A DNA stretch of 64,000 nt from Haladaptatus sp. DYF46 (lineage in GTDB: Archaea; Halobacteriota; Halobacteria; Halobacteriales; Haladaptataceae), in NCBI RefSeq assembly GCF_021083305.1, contig NZ_JAJFAY010000005.1:248001-312000 (forward strand), given 5' to 3'. The notes beneath the pieces were generated by a model. The model was not told the DNA's origin, did no database searches, and saw only the letters and a list, made by a program, of their open reading frames with translations. A program made the position numbers and the translations under genes. Positions 17,693 to 30,046 of the stretch are shown here, piece by piece; position 1 is the stretch's first letter; each line of letters opens with the position of its first letter.

Positions 17693-18508
17693 ATGTCCGG
17701 GAGCACACAGACTACGAACGTAGTGAACGGAAGACACGAGGGGCGCGTCGTTCTTGTCACCGGATCGACACGTGGAATCGGCGAAGGTATCGCACGCCGG
17801 TTTGCCGCCGAAGGTGCGTCAGTTGTCATCACCGGTCGCTCCGAGAACGCCGGTGAAACCGTCGCCGATGGTATCCGTAGGAGCGACGGAGAGGTGACGT
17901 TCGTTCCGGCGGACATGCGCGATTCCGACGAGATCGAAGCACTCGTCGAACACACCGTCGACACGTACGGCCGAATCGACGTATTGGTGAACAACGCGGG
18001 CGTTCAGACCGAAACGACGGCCGAGGACGCTACGATCGATGACTGGGAATTCGTGATCGAGACCGACTTTCGTTCTTTCTGGCTCTGTGCGAAGCAATGT
18101 CTCGAGCACATGCGACCGGGCGGGACGATACTTAACATGTCCTCGAACCACGCGTACCTTACGATGCCGAAACTGTTTCCGTACAACGCCGTCAAAGCCG
18201 GTATCAATGGAATGACTCGCGCGCTCGCTCTGGAACTCGGGCCTCACGGTATTACGGTCAACACGATCAACCCCGGTTGGGTTGAAGTCGGACGAACGAG
18301 GGAGGAGCTCGGCGACGATTACGAGTACACCGAGGAGATACACCCGGTCGGTCGGCTGGGAACGCCGGATGACGTGGCGGGTGTCGCCGCGTTTCTCGCG
18401 AGCGACGACGCGTCGTTCGTCACTGGCGAGAGCCTGCTCGTTGACGGCGGTAGGACGGCAGTCATGCAGGACGAACGGTATCGAGCGTACCGAACACGTG
18501 TCGAGTGA
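17693..18508 (+). CDS. Short-chain dehydrogenase/reductase (SDR)
   Basis: A 271-residue classical SDR. It has the nucleotide motif TGSTRGIGEG (24-33), NNAGV (100-104), the catalytic Ser at 150-151 and Tyr164 with Lys168 (YNAVK), and ends with the family motif FVTGESLLVDGG. Acidic residues after the second strand are absent (VITGRSEN), so NADP may be used. Placed between dgoD and the beta-galactosidase, it could oxidise galactose or a keto-deoxy acid (inference). It converges on the beta-galactosidase gene with a 38-nt gap. Confidence 0.88.
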   Translation: MSGSTQTTNVVNGRHEGRVVLVTGSTRGIGEGIARRFAAEGASVVITGRSENAGETVADGIRRSDGEVTFVPADMRDSDEIEALVEHTVDTYGRIDVLVNNAGVQTETTAEDATIDDWEFVIETDFRSFWLCAKQCLEHMRPGGTILNMSSNHAYLTMPKLFPYNAVKAGINGMTRALALELGPHGITVNTINPGWVEVGRTREELGDDYEYTEEIHPVGRLGTPDDVAGVAAFLASDDASFVTGESLLVDGGRTAVMQDERYRAYRTRVE

Positions 18509-18546
18509 CGAGAACGGCGATAGCGTCGAGTCGTCCTTCGGACCGC

Positions 18547-21798
<3,252 letters not shown>

Positions 21799-22581
21799 TC
21801 ACCGATTGTCGTACTTCCAGGAGTCGATCGGTACTTGACCGCCGTCGACGCGTAGCTCGTGGCCGTTCACGTAGTCGGAGGCGGGAGATGCGAGAAACGC
21901 AACGGCGTTTGCGATATCCCCGGGTTCAGCGTACTTACCGAGCGGATTGTTGGATCGAATCTGCTGATGAGTCTTCTCCGAGAAATCGTCGACCATTCGG
22001 GTGTTGGTCCACCCGGGCGCGACAGCGTTGACGCGGACCCCCTCACGTCCGAACTCGAGCGCGAGGGATTTCGTCAGGCCCAATAGCGAGAACTTCCCGA
22101 CGTCGTACTCCGGTGACATTCCGACGCCGTTTTTCGTGTGGATCGAGGTGATGTTGACGATTTTACCGTATCCCCGATCGACCATCCCATCGACGGTGGC
22201 CAGAATGCAGTTTATCGAACCCCAGAGATGGACGTTCAAGTTCAGCTCGAAACGGCTCCGGATCGTTTCTTCCTCGCTCGCCAGAAACGGTCCGGCGTTT
22301 CCGACTCCCGCATTGTTGACCAGAATATCGACGTCACCCATTGCTGCCGTTCCTTCGTTTACCAGCGACTGAACCTCGTCCTCGTCGCTCACGTCCGCGG
22401 CGATGCCGATCGCATCGCCGTCTTCACGGAGTTCCTCTGCGACCGTTTTCGCGGAGGATTCTTCGAGGTCGTTTACGATAACGTTGGCCCCGAGGTCTGA
22501 CAGTTCGTGTGCTATCGCTCGTCCGTTACCCCTTCCCGCTCCGGTGACAAGTGCAGTCCTTCCGCTAAGGTCCAAATCCAT
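21799..22581 (-). CDS. Short-chain dehydrogenase/reductase (SDR)
   Basis: A 260-residue classical SDR: TGAGRGNGRA (13-22), NNAGV (89-93), Ser146, Tyr159 and Lys163 (YDVGK) and the ending VNGHELRVDGG. An Asp after the second beta strand (VNDLEE) suggests NAD. Sequence character resembles KduD-like, gluconate-5-dehydrogenase-like and 2-keto-3-deoxy-L-fuconate-dehydrogenase-like SDRs, which cannot be told apart by eye. It heads a probable two-gene unit with the beta-galactosidase. Likely substrates in this cluster are a sugar or a 2-keto-3-deoxy acid. Confidence 0.88.
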   Translation of the reverse strand: MDLDLSGRTALVTGAGRGNGRAIAHELSDLGANVIVNDLEESSAKTVAEELREDGDAIGIAADVSDEDEVQSLVNEGTAAMGDVDILVNNAGVGNAGPFLASEEETIRSRFELNLNVHLWGSINCILATVDGMVDRGYGKIVNITSIHTKNGVGMSPEYDVGKFSLLGLTKSLALEFGREGVRVNAVAPGWTNTRMVDDFSEKTHQQIRSNNPLGKYAEPGDIANAVAFLASPASDYVNGHELRVDGGQVPIDSWKYDNR

Positions 22582-22591
22582 GTAGTATAAT

Positions 22592-22610
22592 TCGTATGGT
22601 TCGTATTAAG
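22592..22610 (-). promoter_or_regulatory. SDR/beta-galactosidase promoter with tandem 7-mers
   Basis: On the minus strand the TATA-like ttcttaatacg is about 25 nt before the ATG at 22581. On the plus strand two copies of TTCGTAT (22592-22598 and 22601-22607) overlap it with a 9-nt period. A regulator bound there would compete with TBP, so this is a candidate operator for the SDR-lacZ unit. Confidence 0.4.
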
Positions 22611-22856
22611 AACTCGGATCGGTTAACACGATTGCGTGACATATTCATGGGCCGTTCAGGTGCATGAAAGCGACGGTATGCGATACGTTGACGCCGGAGT
22701 CCCAGGACGATCGAATCGTGTTACGAAAGGATAATTCTGCGTGGGTAAAACTGGATAGATAGACGATGGATTCTGGACGATATCATCCCCAGTGAGTACT
22801 AACGCAAGCATCCAAACGTATAATACCGTCTTCCATGAAGTTCGGAACGAGACTTC

Positions 22857-24500
22857 ATGCCCACCTACGACGGCCACCGAGACAGGGTGATCTCTCACCT
22901 CCCGTGGCGAGAGATTCCAGAATCGATGAGAGCGAGACAGACGGAATGGCAAACGTTTCTCCGCGACGAGTACGACCTACGCATCGGTACCGATGCGTTC
23001 ATCTCGGAAGAAGCAGTGATCACCCTCCCGAACGGAGAGATCGGTGACGACACCATCGTCGCCAGCGGGGCGATCATCCGAGGAAACGTCTCCATCGGGG
23101 CAAACTGTTCGGTGAACCCGTACGTGAACATCGCAGGCAACGTTACGATCGGCAACGGCGTTCGAATCGCCTCCACGGCCAGCATCTGGGGAGAGAATCA
23201 TGTGTTCGAAGATCCCGCCACCCCGATTCACGAGCAGGGGAACCGATACGAAGGAATCGAGGTCGGAAACGACGTGTGGATCGGCGCGGGAGCGGTCGTC
23301 CTCGACGGGAGCGATGTGGGTTCACACAGCGTCATCGGCGCGGGAGCCGTTGTCACGTCGGACGTCCCCGAGTATGCGATCGTCGTCGGCAATCCAGGAA
23401 CGATCGTCGGCTATCGAGGGGGGAGAAACGAAGTCACCCCTCGTTCCGATCTCCGTGGTCGCCTGTCCCAGTTCGGGGAGATGGTAGCGGAACAGATCTC
23501 TGACGTGATCTCCACCCATAGACGCGATGCTCCGGAGAGGGGCCTCCCTGATCATCCCGATTCGACGCCCGTTCGTGCCCTATGCGATGCCGTGGAGATC
23601 GCGGGAATGTTCGACGGGACTCCGCCGGGATGGAATCGGGCGGATCTGGTAGAAGAGCTACAGAATCTTCAAGACCCGGATACCGGGTTACTTCCAAATC
23701 CGGGTGAAACACCCTCGGGAGACCGCGACCCGACTTCACTGCCGCCGGAGTGGAGACCGTATCACATCCTTTCAGTGGGATACGCTCTCGAAGTCCTCGG
23801 TGAAACGTTCGAACACCGGATATCCGCCGTCGACGATTGTTCGCCCGAAAACCTATACGAACAGCTCGAAGAACTCCCATGGGAGACCAACGCATGGGGC
23901 TGTGGGGCTTGGATAGATCACTACGCGACCGGACTGTACTTCAACCACCGATACTTCGACAGCGATCGGTCGCTTGCATCGGTGTTCGGTTGGCTCGAGA
24001 CGTCAGTCGATCCGGACACGGGCCTCTGGGGCGAACCGACGGCTGACGAAGGGTGGCTCCAACCTGTGAACGGTTTCTATCGGGCGACGAGGGGAACGTA
24101 CGCTCAGTTCGGTCTGGAAGTACCGTTCCCGAAGGCGACGATCGACACCATGCTACGTCACGGGCGTGATTCGACTCACTTTCGAGCGACCTCGAAGAAC
24201 GCGTGTAACACCTTGGACGTCGTCCACCCGCTGTGGCTGTGTGGGCAACAGACGGACTACCGCCGAGACGAAATCGAGGAGTGGGCTCGTGTCCAACTCG
24301 ATCAGATACTGGACCACTGGCACGATGGCCGAGGGTTCGCGTTCAATCTCACCGACGAACGGCCGACGCTTCAGGGTACGGAAATGTGGCTCAGCGTCAT
24401 TTATCTCCTCGCAACCGTCTGTGGAATGAGCAGCGAACTCGGATACGAACCCAAGGGAATCCACCGGACGGACACCGGATTCCATATCTATCGGCGGTAA
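22857..24500 (+). CDS. Left-handed beta-helix acetyltransferase fused to a helical (toroid-like) domain
   Basis: A 547-residue two-part protein. Residues about 40-205 are hexapeptide repeats of a maltose-O-acetyltransferase-like enzyme. Examples are IGANCSVNPYVNIAGNVTIG and EVGNDVWIGAGAVVLDG, and the part ends VVGNPGTIVGYRGG; the probable catalytic His is in WGENHVFEDP (near 117). Residues about 230-540 are a helical domain with repeated turns DPDTGLLPNP and DPDTGLWGEP and Trp/Tyr/Asn-rich segments (WIDHYATGLYFNHRYF). They recall alpha/alpha-toroid glycosidases or terpenoid-cyclase-like folds, but no family is certain. No signal peptide. It is divergent from the SDR-lacZ unit; a TATA (acgtataata) lies about 30 nt before the ATG. 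It may acetylate or deacetylate-and-bind a sugar; unproven. Confidence 0.75.
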   Translation: MPTYDGHRDRVISHLPWREIPESMRARQTEWQTFLRDEYDLRIGTDAFISEEAVITLPNGEIGDDTIVASGAIIRGNVSIGANCSVNPYVNIAGNVTIGNGVRIASTASIWGENHVFEDPATPIHEQGNRYEGIEVGNDVWIGAGAVVLDGSDVGSHSVIGAGAVVTSDVPEYAIVVGNPGTIVGYRGGRNEVTPRSDLRGRLSQFGEMVAEQISDVISTHRRDAPERGLPDHPDSTPVRALCDAVEIAGMFDGTPPGWNRADLVEELQNLQDPDTGLLPNPGETPSGDRDPTSLPPEWRPYHILSVGYALEVLGETFEHRISAVDDCSPENLYEQLEELPWETNAWGCGAWIDHYATGLYFNHRYFDSDRSLASVFGWLETSVDPDTGLWGEPTADEGWLQPVNGFYRATRGTYAQFGLEVPFPKATIDTMLRHGRDSTHFRATSKNACNTLDVVHPLWLCGQQTDYRRDEIEEWARVQLDQILDHWHDGRGFAFNLTDERPTLQGTEMWLSVIYLLATVCGMSSELGYEPKGIHRTDTGFHIYRR

Positions 24501-24561
24501 CTATCGTTGGACGGACTCCCTCCTTTCTTGCTGAACGTTTCGATGGACTCCGAGTGGCGAT

Positions 24562-25668
24562 CTATATTTGCGTCTGGCTGGGGCTGATTTCGTCGGTTTT
24601 CGTTTTTATAGACGCTCCGGTCTGCGTGTCGAAGAGATACACCGACTCTTCGTCAAACCGGATCCCGACCTGGTCGTCAGGTTCCGGTCGAATGGATGCG
24701 TCCGTCCGTGCGACGATCTCTTTCCCTCCGAGTTGTCCATAGATGAAGTTCTCGTTGCCCATCTTCTCGACGACGCTCACAGCCAACTCACTCCCCGAAT
24801 CGTCGATTTCGATATCTTCGGGCCGAACACCCATGCGAAGTCGTCGGTGATCGCCCGTTTCGTAGGTAGCCATTTCGTAGGTAAACCCATTTGGTCCGAT
24901 GAGGGTTTGCCCCTGAACTTCCACGTCGAAGAGGTTGATGCTCGGGCTTCCGATGAAATCCGCTACGAATTCGTTGGTCGGGTTTCTGTAGAGCTCCTCC
25001 GGAACGTCGATCTGTTGGAGAATCCCATCGCTGAGTACGGCGATTCGATCACCCATCGCCATCGCTTCCGTTTGGTCGTGCGTGACGTATATCGTCGTGA
25101 CATCCAGATCGTTTTGGAGCTCCTGAATCTCGGTTCGCATCCCTGCTCGGAGCTTAGCGTCCAGATTCGACAACGGTTCGTCCATGAGGAACACACCCGG
25201 TTCACGAACGATCGCGCGGCCCAGGGCCACACGCTGTTGCTGACCGCCGGATAGCTCCCCCGGCTTTTTCGACAACAGATCGTCGATTCCCAACATCGTC
25301 GCGGCGTCAGTCACGCGCGAACTGATCTCCTCACTCGATAATTTCGACGAGAGCTTGAGACCGAAGCTCATGTTTTGTTCCACGTTCATATGCGGGTACA
25401 AAGCGTAGTTTTGGAACACCATCGCGACGTTGCGGTCGCGTGAGCGAAGGTCGTTTACGACCCGACCGTCGAAGTGTACCTCTCCTTCGGTGATACTCTC
25501 CAATCCGGCGATGCATCGGAGCGTCGTTGATTTACCACACCCGGAGGGTCCGACCAGTACGATGAACTCTCCGTCCTCGATTTCTATGTCGAGGTCGTCG
25601 ACCGCAACGATCTCGCTGTCTTCGGTGTTGTACGTCTTCTTCAGTCCATCGATCGTAATCTCTGTCAT
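24562..25668 (-). CDS. Carbohydrate ABC importer, ATP-binding protein (MalK/UgpC type)
   Basis: A 368-residue CUT1-type ATPase: Walker A GPSGCGKSTT, signature LSGGQQQRVALGRA, Walker B VFLMDEPLSNLD, H-loop VTHDQTEAMAMG and a C-terminal TOBE region (GVRPEDIEI). ATG 25668 gives the canonical opening (TEITIDGLKKTYNTED) and has ggag 8 nt upstream as a Shine-Dalgarno. The frame continues open to 26064, but that part is antisense to the permease. It is the last of four genes in the second sugar transporter operon. Confidence 0.93.
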   Translation of the reverse strand: MTEITIDGLKKTYNTEDSEIVAVDDLDIEIEDGEFIVLVGPSGCGKSTTLRCIAGLESITEGEVHFDGRVVNDLRSRDRNVAMVFQNYALYPHMNVEQNMSFGLKLSSKLSSEEISSRVTDAATMLGIDDLLSKKPGELSGGQQQRVALGRAIVREPGVFLMDEPLSNLDAKLRAGMRTEIQELQNDLDVTTIYVTHDQTEAMAMGDRIAVLSDGILQQIDVPEELYRNPTNEFVADFIGSPSINLFDVEVQGQTLIGPNGFTYEMATYETGDHRRLRMGVRPEDIEIDDSGSELAVSVVEKMGNENFIYGQLGGKEIVARTDASIRPEPDDQVGIRFDEESVYLFDTQTGASIKTKTDEISPSQTQI

Positions 25669-25673
25669 GATTA

Positions 25674-26522
25674 TTACTCCTTGACCGCTCCCGCGAGGAT
25701 TCCGTTTACGAAGTGACGCTGTAGAGCGATAAAGACGATAAGCATCGGCACAATCGCGATCAGCGCAGCGACCATCAGTTGATCGTAAGCGGGTACCTGT
25801 TGGCTCATAATCTTCGTTAGTGCAACGGGTATCGTGAACTTTTCCTCTTGAAGCACGACGAGCGGCCAGAGGAAGAGGTTCCACTGGAAGAGGAACAGAA
25901 TCACGGACAGAGCCGCGATACCGGACTTTACCGTCGGGAGCGCGACTCGATAGTAGAGTTGGAACTCCGTAGCACCGTCCATTCGCGCGGCTTCCAACAG
26001 CGAATCCGGTATCGACTGCATCGTTTGACGCATGAAGAAAATCCCAACCGGATACGCTGCCCATGGGAGAATAATCGCCGCGAACGAGTTAGATATTCCC
26101 ATGTTTGAGACCAGCAGAAACAGTGGAATCACGAGCAGGTTGATCGGAATGATGAGCGTGCCAAGGATCGCGAGGAAGAGCAACTCTTTGTACTTGAAGT
26201 CATACTTCGCGAACGCAAATCCACTCATCGAGCACAGAATAAGCGATAACACCGTGTACAGACTCGCCACGATGATACTGTTTAACACGCTCTGATAGTA
26301 GTTGACGCTTTGGCGCTCCGCCAACGCTTGAGCGTTGTCGATGAAGTGTGATCCGGGAAGCAATCGAGGGAAACCCCCGGCACTGCCGAGAATCTCGGTC
26401 TGTGGAAGCGTCGAAGCGACGAGTAGCCAGTATATCGGTATCATTACGAACAGGACCGCGGCAATGACGAACCCGTAGCCACCGAACTTCCACAGTGCCT
26501 CGTTTAGGTCTTTTTCGTGCAT
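25674..26522 (-). CDS. Carbohydrate ABC importer, permease (MalG type)
   Basis: A 282-residue permease with six membrane segments (the first is FVIAAVLFVMIPIYWLLVAS). Its docking loop is LEAARMDGATEFQ...RVALP. The N-terminus starts at ATG 26522, 1 nt after the previous permease stop, so the pair is coupled. Confidence 0.92.
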   Translation of the reverse strand: MHEKDLNEALWKFGGYGFVIAAVLFVMIPIYWLLVASTLPQTEILGSAGGFPRLLPGSHFIDNAQALAERQSVNYYQSVLNSIIVASLYTVLSLILCSMSGFAFAKYDFKYKELLFLAILGTLIIPINLLVIPLFLLVSNMGISNSFAAIILPWAAYPVGIFFMRQTMQSIPDSLLEAARMDGATEFQLYYRVALPTVKSGIAALSVILFLFQWNLFLWPLVVLQEEKFTIPVALTKIMSQQVPAYDQLMVAALIAIVPMLIVFIALQRHFVNGILAGAVKE

Positions 26523-26523
26523 C

Positions 26524-27516
26524 TCAATCAGCCACCCGGAACTGGAGTAGGGACATGGTTGTAACGATCGCGACAAGCAACACGGTCAAAGCGGAGCCGT
26601 ACCCTAATTCGAGGTTCTGGAATGCGACCTGATATATGTAGTACACGACCGTCCGAGTCTCTTCAAGTGGCGCACCGGAGGTGATCAGTATCTGTGGCTC
26701 CGCGAACTTCTTGAAGATAGAAATCGTGCTCGTGACGATAATGAACAACAACACCGGCTTCAGCTGCGGCACCGTCACGTATCGGAATTTCTGGAGTCGA
26801 GTTGCTCCGTCGATCTCCGCCGCTTCGTACAGTGATTGAGGAATCGTCTGGAGTCCGGCGAGGAAGATGATCATGTTGTATCCCGTCCATCTCCACACGG
26901 ACATGAACGCGATCAGGTTTCTAGACCAAAACCCGTTTTGAAGCCATGCGATCGGATCGATTCCTAAGAGAACGAAGAGGCTGTCGGCCAATCCCCCTTC
27001 GGCGACGATCGCGATGAAGACGACCGAGTAAGCGATCGTGTTCGCGGCTGTCGGGATCAGAAGGAGACTCCGAAACGTATTCCTGAACCGTATCAGCGCC
27101 GAATTTAGCGCAATCGCTAATGTGAGCGGAATGATCACCATCGTCGGGATCAGCACGGCAAACAGATACACCGTGTTGAACAGCGCTTGATGGAGAACGT
27201 TATCCGTCAACATTCTCTCGAAGTTTTGAAGACCGACGAATTGCAAGTCCACTACCCGAGGAACGACGATATAGCTAATACCGAGATTGACCACGAACAG
27301 TGGGTCCGTAGATACTCCCTGATATCTGAAAAACGCCAGCACAAGCGTGAAAATAACGGGGAATACGAGGAAGATGGCGAACAAGACGATCATTGGGGTC
27401 AGTAGCACCAACGGTGCGTTCGAGACCGATGGGAACTTCTCGGACAACCACTGGCGTTTAAACCGTAGATCGTCGTAGAGTTTATCCAGTCGTATCCGAC
27501 CCTCGGTTGAACTCAC
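26524..27516 (-). CDS. Carbohydrate ABC importer, permease (MalF type)
   Basis: A 330-residue permease. It starts at GTG 27516, immediately next to the solute-binding protein stop (no spacer). The first membrane segment is near residue 36 (LVLLTPMIVLFAIFLVFPVI) and the docking loop is YEAAEIDGATRLQ...VTVP. A cytoplasmic head of about 30 charged residues precedes the first helix. Confidence 0.9.
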   Translation of the reverse strand: MSSTEGRIRLDKLYDDLRFKRQWLSEKFPSVSNAPLVLLTPMIVLFAIFLVFPVIFTLVLAFFRYQGVSTDPLFVVNLGISYIVVPRVVDLQFVGLQNFERMLTDNVLHQALFNTVYLFAVLIPTMVIIPLTLAIALNSALIRFRNTFRSLLLIPTAANTIAYSVVFIAIVAEGGLADSLFVLLGIDPIAWLQNGFWSRNLIAFMSVWRWTGYNMIIFLAGLQTIPQSLYEAAEIDGATRLQKFRYVTVPQLKPVLLFIIVTSTISIFKKFAEPQILITSGAPLEETRTVVYYIYQVAFQNLELGYGSALTVLLVAIVTTMSLLQFRVAD

Positions 27517-28839
27517 TTAAGCAACACCCCGATTTGTCTGTTTCTTGGCCTCCTCCACGGCGTTCTTGAGGCCTTTCTCCGGGCCGAGATTCCCGTAAAC
27601 CACCTTTCGTAGCTGCGTGTTGATGATATCCATGACCGTCGGAGTATCCACGGTGAAGCGATGGGGAGGAATGTCCTCTATTTGCTCGGTCCACAGTTGA
27701 CCGAGTTTCTGCCCGCCAAAGAACTCGAATCCCTTGTCGAACACGTCGTTCTCGTACGCGGGTTTATACGCGCTGAAATTCCCGACATTTTCGAAGAGCC
27801 AAGCCATCTCTTCCGCGTTGGCGTTCGTCTTCAGCGCAAAGTCAAACGTCCGACGAGCGACATCGTCGCTCACCTGTTTGGGAATGCAGAGCCCGGAACC
27901 ACCGCGGTTACTAGCCCGAGGGCCACCTTTCTCGAAGGCGGGGAGTTTCATGGCTCTCCACTTTCCGGAGGTATCACTCACTGACTCTTGGAGCGTCGAG
28001 TTGAACCAAGCGCCCGAGCAGTATCCCGTGATTGACCCCTCGCTGAACCCGTTGAACCACTGTTGGCTCCAGTTTGTCACTTTACTCGTGAGACCTTCAT
28101 CTCCCAATCGATGTAGTAGCCGAAATACCCTGAGACTGGTGTCGTTATCGAATGCGAGGTTCCCCTCGCTGTCGAACGTCTGGCCACCCAGCTGCCAGTA
28201 AAGCATTCGCCAGTACAAGTTCAGTGCAGCGGATGGGACCGAAAGTAGTGCCGTGTCGTCCGGGAGCTTCTTTCCTTCCTCGATCAGTTGATCCCATGTC
28301 TCGATATCAGTACTGACTCCGTGTTTTTTCCAGACGTCGTTCCGGTAAAACAGACTCGTCGGGTTGATATCGTATGGAATTTCATACGTCTCTTCACCGG
28401 TACTGACGCTTTCCCAGATGGACGACGGGAACTCCTTTTTTATTCCTGCCTCTTCGATCCAAGGGGTGAGATCTCGAAGACCGCCGGTGTCGGCGACCTG
28501 TTTTAGCGACGAGTACTCGATCATGGCGAGCCCAGGCGCGTCGCTCCCCGACAGAAGTCGCGTCTGCAGCCGATCGATGATCTCGTCGTAACCCATGTTC
28601 GTATGGTTGATGGTGACGTCGGTTTCCTCCTCGTACTGTTTCATATGGTGGTCCCAACTCCCACTCATCTCCCAGAACTTGAAGGAGTCCGCCATCTCAC
28701 CGGAGAGTCCTCCGGACTTATCGTCCGAGGAGTCCGGGGGTGCATTTGAACTGATACAACCTGCAAGACTCGCAACACTAACTCCGCCGAGCATCGCTAG
28801 TAGATCGCGTCGACTACGGACATTGTGCTCACCTGTCAT
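27517..28839 (-). CDS. Extracellular solute-binding protein, Tat lipoprotein (second sugar importer)
   Basis: A 440-residue family 1 solute-binding protein. Twin arginines (SRRDLLAML, Arg10-Arg11) and lipobox SLAGC (Cys28) mark a Tat-exported lipoprotein. The mature domain has the family pattern (FKFWEMSGSWDHHMKQYEE, ETYEIPYDINPTSLFYRNDV). ATG 28839 is chosen; a GTG three codons earlier is possible. A TATA (tctttatcat) lies about 30 nt upstream on the minus strand. It heads the operon SBP-permease-permease-ATPase. Its position between the acetyltransferase-toroid fusion and the reductases suggests that it imports the oligosaccharide handled by GH2 and GH88 (inference). Confidence 0.9.
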   Translation of the reverse strand: MTGEHNVRSRRDLLAMLGGVSVASLAGCISSNAPPDSSDDKSGGLSGEMADSFKFWEMSGSWDHHMKQYEEETDVTINHTNMGYDEIIDRLQTRLLSGSDAPGLAMIEYSSLKQVADTGGLRDLTPWIEEAGIKKEFPSSIWESVSTGEETYEIPYDINPTSLFYRNDVWKKHGVSTDIETWDQLIEEGKKLPDDTALLSVPSAALNLYWRMLYWQLGGQTFDSEGNLAFDNDTSLRVFRLLHRLGDEGLTSKVTNWSQQWFNGFSEGSITGYCSGAWFNSTLQESVSDTSGKWRAMKLPAFEKGGPRASNRGGSGLCIPKQVSDDVARRTFDFALKTNANAEEMAWLFENVGNFSAYKPAYENDVFDKGFEFFGGQKLGQLWTEQIEDIPPHRFTVDTPTVMDIINTQLRKVVYGNLGPEKGLKNAVEEAKKQTNRGVA

Positions 28840-29097
28840 GGCTAACACAGCTAAGGTAACGATGTACTATGATAAAGATTCCGGTGAGAGCTGAGTTATG
28901 ATATGAGCGCATCTGAACGTTGCTGCTTACCGGATAACCCCGCATGGCCTTGCGATTGCGGCTCTCTGACAGCATCCCGCGTGACGGACAGCGTCGCGAG
29001 AATTAATAAAATCCAGTCATCTTCGGGGATACGGGCAGCCGAGGTTCCGTATGACCGCATCCGAAACAATAATTGAGCAGCGGTCGGTTATTCAAGT

Positions 29098-29904
29098 ATG
29101 GGTCTACCATCAATCGGACTCGGAACGTGGCAGAATACCGACCGTGACACCTGCATAGAAAGCGTACAAACGGCTCTAGAGATGGGGTACCGTCACGTCG
29201 ACACGGCACAGTACTACGGCAATGAAGAAGCCGTAGGCGAAGGTATCGCTTCGGCAGACGTTCCCCGCGAAGAGGTGTTCGTCGGCTCGAAGGTCCACGC
29301 CGAAAAGTTCGGTCTCGAACACGACGAAGTCATCGAGGGACTGGAAGTGACCCTCGACAGACTCGGCCTCGAGTATCTAGACTTATTGTACGTCCACTGG
29401 CCGGTCGGGAATTACGATGCACCCGAGACGATGCCAGCGTTCGACGAATTAGTTGACCAAGGGCTGATCGAGCACGTCGGTGTTTGTAATTTCAGTGTCG
29501 AACTGCTCGAAGAGGCGACCGATCACCTCGAGTCACCCCTGTTCGCTCATCAGGTCGAAACTCACCCGCTGCTTCAACAAGACGACCTCATCGCCCACGC
29601 ACAAGAACAGGGCTACAACCACGTCGCCTACTCCCCGCTCGCGCGTGGGCACGTTTTCGATCTCCCCGAAGTGGTAGCAGTCGCGGACAAACACGGCGTT
29701 AGTCCGTCCCAAGTCAGCCTCGCGTGGTTACTTGCGCACGATAACGTCAGTGTCATCCCGAAAGCAACGAGCGAAGCACATATCAGGGACAATCTCGGAG
29801 CTGTCGATCTGGATCTCGACAGCGAAGACATCGAACGGATCGATAATATTGGACGAACCGAGCGGTACGTCGAGCGAGACGGCGCACCGTGGCTAGAGGA
29901 GTAG
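29098..29904 (+). CDS. Aldo/keto reductase
   Basis: A 268-residue NAD(P)H-dependent aldo-keto reductase. The catalytic tetrad is visible: Asp35 and Tyr40 (VDTAQYYGN), Lys65 (FVGSKV) and His100 (YVHWPVG). The C-terminal nucleotide-binding motif VIPKATSEAHIRDN is present. The start at ATG 29098 is about 8 residues shorter at the N-terminus than many relatives (usual length about 275-280). It may reduce a sugar-derived aldehyde, or oxidise galactose to its lactone; direction cannot be read. It converges with the Gfo/Idh/MocA gene. Confidence 0.88.
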   Translation: MGLPSIGLGTWQNTDRDTCIESVQTALEMGYRHVDTAQYYGNEEAVGEGIASADVPREEVFVGSKVHAEKFGLEHDEVIEGLEVTLDRLGLEYLDLLYVHWPVGNYDAPETMPAFDELVDQGLIEHVGVCNFSVELLEEATDHLESPLFAHQVETHPLLQQDDLIAHAQEQGYNHVAYSPLARGHVFDLPEVVAVADKHGVSPSQVSLAWLLAHDNVSVIPKATSEAHIRDNLGAVDLDLDSEDIERIDNIGRTERYVERDGAPWLEE

Positions 29905-30046
29905 TGAATCCACAGTTCTCACCGCTCTCCGTGGTCAAACCAATCGAGCGTACTGTAAAATTCCCTCTGTCGGAGCGACACAGGGGCGACACGATCGTTC
30001 TCTCGTTTATCCCACCTTTGCAAGTCGCTTCTCCTGTACAGTTCCG

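Noticed and set aside
24562..26064. 500-residue version of the second ATP-binding protein
   Set aside because: The first 132 codons lie opposite the permease coding frame and are not protein-like; ATG 25668 has a Shine-Dalgarno and the standard ATPase start.
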